64,000 nt of DNA, taken from Lachnospiraceae bacterium A2. GTDB lineage: Bacteria > Bacillota > Clostridia > Lachnospirales > Lachnospiraceae. The translations under genes and the position numbers were made by a program. Location: the NCBI GenBank assembly GCA_000403315.2, contig KE159636.1, forward strand, positions 432,042-496,041, in the 5' to 3' direction. Under the pieces are notes generated by a model. The model ran no database searches. It was not told the DNA's origin and saw nothing but the letters and a program-made list of their open reading frames with translations. Of this stretch, positions 1-8,390 are shown in pieces. The first letter of the stretch is position 1, and each line of letters opens with the position of its first letter.

Positions 1-1590
1 ATACCGCTTATTTTGGAGAGCGCAGGCGACATTATAGTAGCGCTTGTGGACGGCATTATAGATGCAATACCGTTGCTTATAGCGGCAGTACCGCAGATTA
101 TTGTAGCCATTGTAGAGGGGCTGATAACGGGGCTGCCTAAAATCGTAGCGGCAGCAGGACAGCTTGTGACTACGATTTTAAACAAGTTAAAAGAGTTGCC
201 AACGTTGATACCGCAGGCGATAGCAGCGGGCATAGAAAAAATAGCCGAGTGGGGCGCAAGCATGAAAGAAAAAGGCGGCACAGTCATTACAGAGTTTGTA
301 ACCAAAGTTATAGACGTTGTAAAGGAGCTGCCGCAGAAAATCTGGAACGGCATAGTAAACGCCATTGCCAGAGTAGCCACATGGGGCTTGAATATGCAGA
401 ACAAAGCCAAAGAAGTAATGAACACAATGCTTACGAACATTGTAACCATTGTGAAAGAAACGCCTGCTAAAATCTGGAACTGTATCATAGGTGCGGTTAC
501 AAAGGTGGCAACATGGGGCGCAAATATGCTGGCGAAAGCCAAAGAAGTAATGAACACAATGCTTACGGCAATCGTAACAATCGTGAAAGAAACGCCTGCT
601 AAAATCTGGAACTGTATCATAGGTGCGGTTACAAAGGTGGCAACATGGGGCGCAAATATGCTGGCGAAAGCCAAAGAAGTAATGAACACAATGCTTACGG
701 CAATCGTAACAATCGTGAAAGAAACGCCTGCTAAAATCTGGAACTGTATCATAGGTGCGGTTACAAAGGTGGCAACGTGGGGCAGCAATATGCTTACGAA
801 AGCCAAAGAGGTAATGAACAGCATGGTTACTGGCATTGTAACCATTGTGAAAGAAGTACCGCAGAAAATCTGGAACGCTATAGTAGGCGCAGTTACCAAA
901 GTGGCTACGTGGGGTAGCAATATGCTTACGAAAGCCAAAGAGGTAATGAATAGCATGGTTACTGGCATTGTGAACATTGTAAAAGAGATACCACAGAAGA
1001 TTTACAACAGCATTTCTGCCGCTGTATCCAAAGTAGCCGCATGGGGTACAGAGGTAAAGAACAAAGCCGTAGAGGGAATGAAAAGCGTTATAAGCGGCGT
1101 GACGGATACATTTAAGAACATTGGCAGCACTTTTGCTGGCTTTGGCAAAAACATGGTAGAGGGTATCTGGAACGGCATAAGCAATGCTACGCAGTGGATA
1201 AAGGACAAGATAAGCGGCTGGGTAGGGAATGTTACAAGTTTCCTTAAAAACCTTTTCGGAATTGCCAGCCCGTCTAAGCTGATGCGGGACGAGATAGGCG
1301 TATATCTGGCACAAGGTATAGGCGTAGGCTTTGCAGAGGAAATGGACGGGGTAAACAAGCAGATAGAGGACGCTATACCGCAGGAGTTTGACGTAGGCGC
1401 AAAAGTCAATGTAAACAAAGATTTTACATACGACACGGACGACGACGGAAACCCGAAAAAACCAAAGCCGAAAGGCGGGGCAGCAGGCGGTTTTACCGTG
1501 ATACAGAACATTTACGCAAATACAACGGATTACGCAAAGCAGCAAAAAGAGGCTGCAAGGCAATTCAGAATGATAGCAAGGACGGTGTAG
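1..1590 (+). CDS. Phage tail tape measure protein, C-terminal part
   Basis: The reading frame is open from base 1, so this is the 3' end of a longer gene. Tape measure proteins set tail length and sit inside the tail tube. Visible here are a hydrophobic segment at the start, then about seven 44-residue repeats (VKE-P-KIWN--I-AVTKVATWG-NM--KAKEVMN), a GIASPS-containing segment and a Gly/Pro/Lys-rich C-terminus. A distal-tail gene follows after 3 bp, the normal order in siphophages. The central repeats are nearly identical in DNA. Confidence 0.85.
   Translation: MPLILESAGDIIVALVDGIIDAIPLLIAAVPQIIVAIVEGLITGLPKIVAAAGQLVTTILNKLKELPTLIPQAIAAGIEKIAEWGASMKEKGGTVITEFVTKVIDVVKELPQKIWNGIVNAIARVATWGLNMQNKAKEVMNTMLTNIVTIVKETPAKIWNCIIGAVTKVATWGANMLAKAKEVMNTMLTAIVTIVKETPAKIWNCIIGAVTKVATWGANMLAKAKEVMNTMLTAIVTIVKETPAKIWNCIIGAVTKVATWGSNMLTKAKEVMNSMVTGIVTIVKEVPQKIWNAIVGAVTKVATWGSNMLTKAKEVMNSMVTGIVNIVKEIPQKIYNSISAAVSKVAAWGTEVKNKAVEGMKSVISGVTDTFKNIGSTFAGFGKNMVEGIWNGISNATQWIKDKISGWVGNVTSFLKNLFGIASPSKLMRDEIGVYLAQGIGVGFAEEMDGVNKQIEDAIPQEFDVGAKVNVNKDFTYDTDDDGNPKKPKPKGGAAGGFTVIQNIYANTTDYAKQQKEAARQFRMIARTV
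187..1110 (+). repeat. Tandem 132-bp repeats inside the tape measure gene
   Basis: The lysine-glutamate codon pair that opens each unit recurs at 319, 451, 583, 715, 847 and 979, exactly 132 bp apart, with a degenerate unit at about 187. The units at 451, 583 and 715 are almost identical. Each encodes 44 residues. Unequal recombination between units could change tail length in steps. Confidence 0.9.
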
Positions 1591-1593
1591 GGC

Positions 1594-2481
1594 ATGGAAA
1601 ATGAAAAGCTGACATTTACAAATTCACGGGGCGAGAGCCTAGAGCTGGGGACGGACAGTATATTTTTCTGCAACATAAGCAAGGACGTAGGCGGCATAGC
1701 GGGCGTTACGAATGTGATTTACAGCACAAACAGCATGGGGCAGCACGGCGACACATACGTAGGGCAGCGCATAGAGGCACGGGACATGGATATTTTAGGG
1801 CATATCAACACACGGGACAAGGCGCAGGCATTACAGCTGCGCCGCCAGATGCTTAAGATACTTAACCCAGAGCTGGGCGGCACTCTGACCTATGAATACG
1901 GCGGCTTTAAGCGTGTGATAAATTGCAGGACGTTTGGAGAGCCGAAGATAGAGAGAAAAAGCGTGCTGTATGAATTTTCTTTCCAGCTAGAGTGCCTTAA
2001 CCCGTTCTGGCGTGAAGAGGACGAAACAAAAGAGGATATAGCAAGCTGGGTGGCTGCGTGGCATTTCCCCTGCGTGATTGACAAGGACGACAGTAAAAGC
2101 ATGATATTTGGCTACAGAGCCGAGAGCGTGATAGTGGACTGCTACAACGAGGGCGACGTGTCAACGGGTATGCGCATACGCTTTACGGCGCTGGGGACGG
2201 TAAGCAATCCCATTCTGCTAAACGTGGATACCGAGGAATTTATACAGGTAAATGCAGTGATGCAGACGGGCGACGTAATAGAAATCAATACGAAATACGG
2301 CAGCAAGGGCGCTAAGCTGATACGGGACGGGAAAGAAACGGACTATTTCCGCTATATCGACGTAGACAGTACATTCATGCAGCTTGCCATAGGCGACAAT
2401 AATTTTCGGTATGATGCAGCAGGCGGCGTAAATTCGCTGGAAGTGGCGATTTTCTACAATAAGGAATTTTTAGGAGTGTGA
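1594..2481 (+). CDS. Phage distal tail protein (Dit-like)
   Basis: A 295-residue protein directly after the tape measure gene. The N-terminal part resembles the phage tail family that forms the hub ring joining tail tube and baseplate (NSRGESLELG start, LLKIL/LNP-type segment near residues 88-100, then a second beta-rich half). Size and position fit distal tail proteins. Assignment rests on gene order and overall pattern; no catalytic motif is expected. Confidence 0.75.
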   Translation: MENEKLTFTNSRGESLELGTDSIFFCNISKDVGGIAGVTNVIYSTNSMGQHGDTYVGQRIEARDMDILGHINTRDKAQALQLRRQMLKILNPELGGTLTYEYGGFKRVINCRTFGEPKIERKSVLYEFSFQLECLNPFWREEDETKEDIASWVAAWHFPCVIDKDDSKSMIFGYRAESVIVDCYNEGDVSTGMRIRFTALGTVSNPILLNVDTEEFIQVNAVMQTGDVIEINTKYGSKGAKLIRDGKETDYFRYIDVDSTFMQLAIGDNNFRYDAAGGVNSLEVAIFYNKEFLGV

Positions 2482-2485
2482 CGGC

Positions 2486-3640
2486 ATGGAGATTAGGGTA
2501 TTTGACAAGACAGTAGAGCCGCTGGGGACGATAGACGAAATGGCAAGCCTGCTATGGCACACGAAATACTTTGACGTGGGTACATTCAGCCTGCTTGCGC
2601 CGATTACGGACAATAACAGCCGCCTGCTGGTAGAGGGCAACATACTTACCAAGCACGACGGTAAAAAGGAAGTACAGACCGCAGACGGCGGGATATGGCG
2701 CAGGGCAGCGCAGATTACCTACGTACACATAACCAAAGACGAGAACGGGCTAGAGCAGCTAGAGGCGCAGGGCTATATGTTGAGCCGCTGGCTTAACAAG
2801 CGCTGCATCTGTCCGCAGATTGTGGCGACAGCCACGAACCAGAGCCTTATAAACACAATGGTAACAAAGAACTGCGGCAGCGGGGCGGGCGTAAAGCGGA
2901 GTTTCCCGCAGTTTGTCACGCTGCCGCAGGATACCATAGCGGGCAGCATGGTAGAGTACGCAAACGAGGTATACGCAAAGCTGGGGCAGGAAGTAAAGGC
3001 GAGGGCACAGGCAGGCAAGCTGGGCTATGACATTCTGGTAAACGAAAGAGAGAAGAAATACGGCTTTTATCTGTATAAGGGCAAAGACCTTACGGCGGCA
3101 AACAACGACGGTAACACGCCTTGCATATTTTCCCGTGACTTTGACAACGTGAACGAGCAGGAGTACACAGCCAGTATAGAGAACTGCGGGAACTTTATCT
3201 ATGTGCAGGGGGCGGCAGACGATAGCGGCAGCCAGCCAGTAGTTACCGTGGACGGAGAGGGCGCAGTGGGCTTAGAGCTGGAAGAGGTTTTTTGTGATGC
3301 CACGGACATAGCAAGGAAGTACCAGAGCGGGGAAACAGAGGTAACGATACCGCTCAATACCTATCTGGCTATGCTTAAGACAAGGGGCGGCGCAGAGCTG
3401 GAAAGCTACGGGAAAACCATAAACTTTGTGAGTACCATAAACACAAATTCTAACTTGAAATTCAAGAGCGACTTTGATTTAGGCGACCGTATCACTTGCA
3501 AAGAGGAAAAGTGGGGGATACAGATAGACGCACGCATAACAGAAGTAACAGAAACGTACCAGAAAGGCGAGGAAACCATAGAGGCGACATTTGGGGACAG
3601 CCTGCCTACGCTGGTAGACCAGATAAGGAAAGTGAGGTAG
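2486..3640 (+). CDS. Siphovirus Gp37-like tail protein
   Basis: A 384-residue protein starting 4 bp after the distal tail gene, with ribosome site AGGAG before it. The N-terminal pattern (IRVFD---EPLGTIDE, then W---Y-DVGTFSL-AP) matches the ReqiPepy6 Gp37-like family of tail proteins found after Dit in phages of Clostridia. The likely role is tail tip or hub; some relatives act as tail-associated lysin platforms. No protease or lysozyme motif is visible. Confidence 0.75.
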   Translation: MEIRVFDKTVEPLGTIDEMASLLWHTKYFDVGTFSLLAPITDNNSRLLVEGNILTKHDGKKEVQTADGGIWRRAAQITYVHITKDENGLEQLEAQGYMLSRWLNKRCICPQIVATATNQSLINTMVTKNCGSGAGVKRSFPQFVTLPQDTIAGSMVEYANEVYAKLGQEVKARAQAGKLGYDILVNEREKKYGFYLYKGKDLTAANNDGNTPCIFSRDFDNVNEQEYTASIENCGNFIYVQGAADDSGSQPVVTVDGEGAVGLELEEVFCDATDIARKYQSGETEVTIPLNTYLAMLKTRGGAELESYGKTINFVSTINTNSNLKFKSDFDLGDRITCKEEKWGIQIDARITEVTETYQKGEETIEATFGDSLPTLVDQIRKVR

Positions 3641-3645
3641 AGGGA

Positions 3646-4782
3646 ATGGCAGACAGCTTACCATTTAACGCCATAAAGGTAGACGGCGAATTTGACAGGG
3701 TATACAAAGCCGAAGATTGGGCGTGGTATTTTGCCACGTTCTTAGCAAGCGGCGTGTTTCCAAAGCCGAGCGACGGGCTGCAAGTAGTGGCGCACAGCGG
3801 CATGGAGATACGGGTAAACATGGGCTATGCCTTTATAAACGGGTACGCATTTAGAAACCCAGTAAGCAAGGGCGTAACGCTGGATAGGGCAGAGGGGGCG
3901 CAGAATAGGGTAGACAGAGTGGTAGTGCGCTGGGATTTAGTGCTGCGGGACATTTACATAGATGTGCTTAAGGGCGTGCCGTCTGCAAAGCCAGTGGCGG
4001 CAGCCTTAACCCGTAATACGGAAGTCTGGGAGCTGGCGCTTGCAGACATTTACGTAGGCAAGGGCGTAACAAAGATACTGACGCAGAACATCACAGACCA
4101 GCGATTTAACAGCGCCCTATGCGGCATTGTGGTAGGGACGGTAAAGGAAATAGATGCAAGCGTGCTTACAAAGCAGTTTACGGATTTTTTCAATACCTAC
4201 AGTCAAGCCGTGCTGGACGAGTTTAGCGTATATAAGCAGAACATGGAAAAGTACCTTGCAGAGCTGGCGGGCATTTATGAAAGCTACGTAACCCAGACAG
4301 AGAGCCTTTTTACGCAGTATGAAAGCCAGTTTAACGAGCGCTACACCACGTTTGAGAACACATTAAACAACTGGGACGCAGAGCTTTTGAAAGCCTACAC
4401 CGCTTTTATGGCGAATATGCAGCTTTTCCAGACAGAGGCAGAGAACGATTTTAACACATGGTTTGGGGCGATAAAAGGGCAGCTGGGGGAAGATGCGGCA
4501 GGAAAGATACAGCTTGAAATAGACGGGCTTACGGCAGCAGTGCAGGAGCTTACGCAGGCTGCGGCAGCAGGGGCGGCAGAAACCAAAGAGGCGCTTAAGG
4601 GGCTGGAAGAGCGGGTAACAAGGATAGAAAGCGGCTGGGGCATTGACTTTAAGCATGATGCGGTACTGGGGCTTTGCTACATGGGCGCAGCGTACATGAG
4701 CCAGCATTACGAAAGAGAGGTAGACACGGCAGTATTAGGGCTTGCTTATGCGGGCAGTTCCTATCTTGCAAATACATTTTAG
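3646..4782 (+). CDS. Baseplate or tail-fibre stalk protein
   Basis: A 378-residue protein; ATG 3646 is chosen for the GAGG-rich ribosome site just upstream. The first 200 residues resemble phage baseplate upper-type proteins (SLPFNA-KVDGEFDRVY, then an M-I-V--G-A-ING-A segment and an RVDRVVVR-D strand). Residues about 210-330 are rich in Ala, Glu, Gln and aromatic residues and look like a long coiled coil. The end carries two Gly/Ala/Tyr-rich motifs of the type LGL-YAG-S-. Probably joins tail tip to the variable protein downstream. Confidence 0.65.
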   Translation: MADSLPFNAIKVDGEFDRVYKAEDWAWYFATFLASGVFPKPSDGLQVVAHSGMEIRVNMGYAFINGYAFRNPVSKGVTLDRAEGAQNRVDRVVVRWDLVLRDIYIDVLKGVPSAKPVAAALTRNTEVWELALADIYVGKGVTKILTQNITDQRFNSALCGIVVGTVKEIDASVLTKQFTDFFNTYSQAVLDEFSVYKQNMEKYLAELAGIYESYVTQTESLFTQYESQFNERYTTFENTLNNWDAELLKAYTAFMANMQLFQTEAENDFNTWFGAIKGQLGEDAAGKIQLEIDGLTAAVQELTQAAAAGAAETKEALKGLEERVTRIESGWGIDFKHDAVLGLCYMGAAYMSQHYEREVDTAVLGLAYAGSSYLANTF

Positions 4783-4797
4783 GAAAGGTGGCAGACC

Positions 4798-5235
4798 ATG
4801 AAAGGATTTCCGAAGACTTTACAGACCAAAGAGGACTATTACAACTGCCTTGCTATGGTGGCGGCTGGGGAGCTGGCGGCGGCTGATTTGCTGGCAAAGA
4901 TTGAGAGCGCAGAGGCGCAGCGCCATATACAGTGCGCAGTAGTGGCGGCGCAGCCAGAAAAGAAAGCCGTAACGCTTATCTACTGCGACGAGGCAGCGGC
5001 AGGCATGAAGTTTACGGCGGGCGGCGTATCTGGCACGGTGCAGGCAGTGACGCACGTACAGAGCAACGAGGCGCAGGCAGCAGGAGAGGCGGCGAATGAC
5101 CGCACGGCGCTTACACTGTCTAAGGCAGTGGCGGCAGACTGTACCGTAATTGCGCTGGAAACGGCAGAAACCGTGGCAGGCATGACAACTGACGACATTA
5201 CAGCACTGAAAGGAGTATTGAAACAGTATGAGTAG
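4798..5235 (+). CDS. Phage protein of unknown function upstream of the variable protein
   Basis: A 145-residue, alanine-rich protein with no motif I recognise. It starts 15 bp after the baseplate gene and overlaps the next gene by 8 bp, so it is translationally coupled to the retroelement target. An accessory or chaperone-like role for the variable tip protein is possible but only inferred from position. Confidence 0.6.
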   Translation: MKGFPKTLQTKEDYYNCLAMVAAGELAAADLLAKIESAEAQRHIQCAVVAAQPEKKAVTLIYCDEAAAGMKFTAGGVSGTVQAVTHVQSNEAQAAGEAANDRTALTLSKAVAADCTVIALETAETVAGMTTDDITALKGVLKQYE

Positions 5236-6370
5236 GTTAATGGTTGACGACGTGACAAAGACCGACGCAAGGGCGCTTTTGAACGTAAACAAAATGGCTA
5301 TGATAAGCGACATTGTAGCGCCCAGCAACGAGTATATGTACGCAAGCGGCGCAAACGAGCTGACGGTAGTAGAGGGCTGCGTTATCGCAGTGGGCGGCGC
5401 TGGTATCTTTAAGACGGGTAACACGGTGCTTACGGCTGCTAATCTGGACGTAGGCAGCGCTTTTGCCGTGGGTAATGACTACTACGTGTATATCTGCGAC
5501 AGCAGGATTGATGCGGCAGACGAGCAGTATATCATTTCCCTTAATTCCACGTATCCTAACGGCTGGAACGCAAGCAACAGCCGCAAGATAGGCGGTTTTC
5601 ATTACGGGCGCTGCCGCAAGGTAGACGCAAATTTGCAGCCTACAAACGGCAGCGGCGTTATCTTTGGCACTGGCTGGGAGAGCGCAGTAAGCAGCGGCAT
5701 TGTGCCACGTTCTGTATGGACGCTGGGACACCGCCCGAAATGCAGCCCAGAGGGTATGGTATATCTGGGCGGCGGCACATGGGTAGACATTTACCTTAAC
5801 AGCGACGACGGCGCAAAGGGCTTAAAGTCCTCTTACAACTGCGCACCCGCCACGGGTACAGAGGGGCTGAACTGGTACAACTTTGTAGAGCGTCTGGCAA
5901 AGAGCGGTAAGCGCCTGCCAGATTACAGCGAGTTTTGCGCCTACGCTTTTGGCAGCCCGCAGGGATTGGATAACGCAAATACAAACGCATGGACGGCGAC
6001 CACGAACACGGGCAGGGGCGTTACGGGCAGCGTGGTAAATGCCGTTTCTGCCGTGGGCTGCGTAGATGCCGTGGGGCGTGTCTGGGAGTGGCTTAACGAC
6101 CTTATCACAAGGGCAGAACACGCCACAAATGCGGATTACCACCCTACAGCGGCGTGGGGCTGGGACAAGAAAACACCGCTTAAGACGGGCGAGAAGAATT
6201 ACGACGTAGGTAATATCTATCAGTATTACGCATATTCTTTGGCGGCGCTGGGAGCGGGCGGCTACTGGTACAATGGCGCTTATGCGGGCGCACGTGCCGT
6301 GAGTTGCTGCGATTGCCCGTGGCACGTCTACAGCTACGTTGGCGGGCGTGGGGCGTGTGACTCCATGTAG
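5228..6370 (+). CDS. DGR target: variable tail-tip protein, C-type lectin/FGE-like fold
   Basis: A 380-residue protein whose 3' end is the variable repeat of a diversity-generating retroelement. The C-terminal half has marks of the formylglycine-generating-enzyme/C-type lectin fold used by many variable proteins: a LP---EF region near residues 223-235, VWEW near residue 287 and the terminal W-NG-YAGARAV---GGRGACD pattern. Diversified residues lie at about 341-373, many as Tyr, Cys, Asp, His or Ser where the template would give Asn. The inferred role is a receptor-binding protein at the tail tip. The gene opens by overlapping its neighbour, with ATG inside the upstream stop region. Confidence 0.9.
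   Translation: MSRLMVDDVTKTDARALLNVNKMAMISDIVAPSNEYMYASGANELTVVEGCVIAVGGAGIFKTGNTVLTAANLDVGSAFAVGNDYYVYICDSRIDAADEQYIISLNSTYPNGWNASNSRKIGGFHYGRCRKVDANLQPTNGSGVIFGTGWESAVSSGIVPRSVWTLGHRPKCSPEGMVYLGGGTWVDIYLNSDDGAKGLKSSYNCAPATGTEGLNWYNFVERLAKSGKRLPDYSEFCAYAFGSPQGLDNANTNAWTATTNTGRGVTGSVVNAVSAVGCVDAVGRVWEWLNDLITRAEHATNADYHPTAAWGWDKKTPLKTGEKNYDVGNIYQYYAYSLAALGAGGYWYNGAYAGARAVSCCDCPWHVYSYVGGRGACDSM
6238..6362 (+). other. DGR variable repeat (VR)
   Basis: 125 bp at the 3' end of the target gene, aligning without gaps to the template repeat 6801-6925. I count 14 differences. Thirteen are at template A positions (A to T, G or C). The other is template T6815 read as G6252, next to a changed A. The last 20 bp (GGCGGGCGTGGGGCGTGTGA) are identical and GC-rich, as expected for the initiation site of mutagenic homing. 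Confidence 0.95.
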
Positions 6371-6371
6371 A

Positions 6372-6392
6372 CGGCGGGCGAAAGCCCAGCCG
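6372..6392 (+). promoter_or_regulatory. GAAA-loop hairpin just after the variable repeat
   Basis: An inverted repeat (arms 6372-6379 and 6384-6392, one bulged A, loop GAAA) starts 10 bp after VR, just past the target stop codon. Phage DGRs commonly carry a short hairpin with a GRNA tetraloop at this place, where it stimulates retrohoming. Position, stem length and loop all fit. Confidence 0.85.
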
Positions 6393-6411
6393 ACTACTAC
6401 GGGGGTGCGAA

Positions 6412-6768
6412 ATGACGGCGCAGGCAAAAACAGACCAATTACACCAGAAAATATATGATTTCCTGCTATACATATACCCGCTGCTAAGCAAGTACCCAAA
6501 ATTTGAAAAATTCAGCCTGCAAACAGCGACCAGAAACGCCATACTGGAAATGCTGCAAGAGGTAATCAAGTGGGACAAGACGGCGACGAAAAGCCACCTA
6601 TACGCAGCGGATACGGCGCTACAGCAGAGTAAGGAGCTGCTGCGGCTGGCAAACGATTTGAAGTATAGCGCAATGAACGCCCAGCACTACGGCACAAGCA
6701 GCCGCAAGCTGAAAGAGATAGGCGTTATGCTGGGGGAACTCATAGAAGAGGTAAAAGCAAAGAAGTAA
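6412..6768 (+). CDS. avd: Avd: DGR accessory variability protein
   Basis: A 118-residue, basic, largely helical protein between VR and TR. Avd proteins form a pentameric four-helix-bundle barrel that binds the reverse transcriptase and template RNA and is needed for cDNA synthesis. The sequence shows IYDFLLYIYPLLSKYPKFEK near the start and a Lys-rich end, typical of this family. It lies 41 bp after the target gene and ends 32 bp before the template repeat. Confidence 0.88.
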   Translation: MTAQAKTDQLHQKIYDFLLYIYPLLSKYPKFEKFSLQTATRNAILEMLQEVIKWDKTATKSHLYAADTALQQSKELLRLANDLKYSAMNAQHYGTSSRKLKEIGVMLGELIEEVKAKK

Positions 6769-6780
6769 TAAAGATATGGG

Positions 6781-7063
6781 GCAGCTGCTTACTACAGCCC
6801 TTTGGCGGCGCTGATAGCGGGCGGCAACTGGAACAATGGCGCTAATGCGGGCGCACGTGCCGTGAATTGCAACAATTACCCGTGGAACGTCAACAGCAAC
6901 ATTGGCGGGCGTGGGGCGTGTGACTTAGTGAGAGCATTATAGGCTTAGCGTATCTACGGAACACTAGCAAGGGAATTTAAGCAGATGCTTAACATTCTAT
7001 AGTCAGGGCGGCTGTCCCGCCGTGAGGCAAAGAGAAAAAGCAGGGCTGCTGGTTAGTAGCTGC
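6781..7063 (+). ncRNA. DGR template RNA, closed by a long terminal stem
   Basis: Non-coding stretch between avd and the reverse transcriptase holding the template repeat. Bases 6781-6800 pair with 7043-7063 as a nearly continuous helix (about 18 pairs including two G-U, one T-T mismatch and one bulged C). The template repeat begins at the very next base after the left arm. This suggests a discrete structured RNA whose ends meet. Coordinates are inferred from pairing. Confidence 0.75.
6801..6925 (+). repeat. DGR template repeat (TR)
   Basis: 125 bp invariant donor, gap-free match to VR. It is rich in AAC/AAT codons in the frame used by VR; such codons can change to many residues but never to a stop when only the As vary. 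Read in that frame it would encode a GGNWNNGANAGARAV-type motif common in gut DGRs. Confidence 0.95.
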
Positions 7064-7085
7064 GGCGAAAGGCAGGAGCTTTATT

Positions 7086-8147
7086 TTGAAACGAGCAGGG
7101 TATACAACGAACCAGAGCGGCGAGCGTGTGACGCTTGCAGAGGCTATGGCTGATTATGCGAACGTGCAGAAAGCCTACAACAAAGCCAGAAAGTGCAAGC
7201 GATACCGCAAAGACGTTTTGATATTTACCAAAGACAAAGAGGGCAATTTGGAAAAGGTGCGGGACGACATTCTAAACCTTTCCTATGAGCCAAGCGAGTA
7301 CCATTATTTTAAGGTATTCGAGCCGAAAGAGCGGCAGATAATGGCGCTGCCATTCTATGACAGAGTGGTACAGCACGCCATAAACAACGTGCTAGAGCCT
7401 ATATTTGACAAGCGCTTTATATCCCAGTCCTACGCCTGCCGAAAAGGTAAGGGTATGCACGCTGCCTCTGATACGCTGCAAAGCTGGCTTTATGAGTGGC
7501 AGAAATTCCACCCAGACGAGCCGCTTTACGCTATCAAGGCAGACATACACCACTATTTCCAGAGCATAGACCACGGCATACTTAAGGCTGAAATACGAAA
7601 GGTTATCAAGGACGCTGGGGTACTGGCGCTGCTGGATAAAATCATAGACCATAACGGCAATATGCCAGAGGGCGTAGGGATACCCGTAGGAAACCTTACA
7701 AGCCAGCTATTCGCTAATATTTATCTGGATAAGCTGGATAAGTACGTTAAGCACACGCTGGGCGCAAAGCAGTACATACGGTACATGGACGACTTTATAA
7801 TCTTAAGCCCAGACAAGGACGAGCTGCGGCGCTGGCTGGCAGATATTGAGGTATTCTTAAGGGACGAGCTGCGGCTTGCGCTTAACCCTAAGACTGCGAT
7901 ACTGGCGGCAAAGAACGGGGTAGACTTTGTAGGCTACAAGCACAGGGCGACGCACAGAAAAGTAAGACCAGACAGCATTAAGCGTGTCAAGAGGACAATT
8001 AAGAAGTGCGAGAGCGGGAAAATCACAAAAGAGCAGCTACAAAAGAGTATACAGAGCTGGACGGGACACGCAGGACACGCCGACAGCTACCACTTACGGA
8101 AGAAAATAAAAACGCTGGCAGACGCAGCCATACAAAAGGCGGCATAG
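7086..8147 (+). CDS. DGR reverse transcriptase
   Basis: A 353-residue reverse transcriptase. TTG 7086 is chosen because AGGAG lies 8 bp upstream. Visible motifs are the catalytic Asp of palm motif A (AIKADIHHYFQSIDH, about residues 156-170), VGNLTSQLFANIYL (about 202-215), which carries the G-x-x-S-Q signature of DGR enzymes instead of the retroviral QG form, and YMDD (about 236-239). The C-terminus has a basic thumb (RVKRTIKKCESGKITKEQL). It makes mutagenised cDNA from the template RNA with Avd. Confidence 0.95.
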   Translation: MKRAGYTTNQSGERVTLAEAMADYANVQKAYNKARKCKRYRKDVLIFTKDKEGNLEKVRDDILNLSYEPSEYHYFKVFEPKERQIMALPFYDRVVQHAINNVLEPIFDKRFISQSYACRKGKGMHAASDTLQSWLYEWQKFHPDEPLYAIKADIHHYFQSIDHGILKAEIRKVIKDAGVLALLDKIIDHNGNMPEGVGIPVGNLTSQLFANIYLDKLDKYVKHTLGAKQYIRYMDDFIILSPDKDELRRWLADIEVFLRDELRLALNPKTAILAAKNGVDFVGYKHRATHRKVRPDSIKRVKRTIKKCESGKITKEQLQKSIQSWTGHAGHADSYHLRKKIKTLADAAIQKAA

Positions 8148-8171
8148 ACCAGCAGGCGCAGGAGTGAGTAC

Positions 8172-8390
8172 ATGGGTAACAATTTGCTACAAGTGCTGCA
8201 AGAGCAGCAGAACATCATTGAACAGCAAAGCAGGCTTATTGTGGATTTGACAGCAACGCTGGAAAACTGGGAGAGCGTAGCAGGGTACGACGGCGCAGGA
8301 CTGAAAGAGCGGGCATTAAATTTGCAAAAGCAGAAAGGCAGGATTTATGGAAATGAAGATTTTGGAATTTATCAACATGGCGGCAAATAA
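8172..8390 (+). CDS. Small coiled-coil phage protein
   Basis: A 72-residue protein with an N-terminal heptad-like Gln/Leu helix and a Lys-rich second half. It overlaps the holin start by 44 bp and has GGAGTG before ATG 8172. No known family recognised; small genes at this place often belong to the lysis cassette. Confidence 0.55.
   Translation: MGNNLLQVLQEQQNIIEQQSRLIVDLTATLENWESVAGYDGAGLKERALNLQKQKGRIYGNEDFGIYQHGGK

Noticed and set aside
319..1110. Tandem repeats as a CRISPR-like array
   Set aside because: The units are coding, contiguous and 132 bp long without unique spacers.
187..1563. Long open frame on the minus strand through the tape measure gene
   Set aside because: It mirrors the tandem repeats of the real gene, has no ribosome site and gives a Cys/Tyr/His-rich product with no domain.
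4819..5731. Long minus-strand frames opposite the tail genes
   Set aside because: They are shadows of clear plus-strand phage genes and show no motif.
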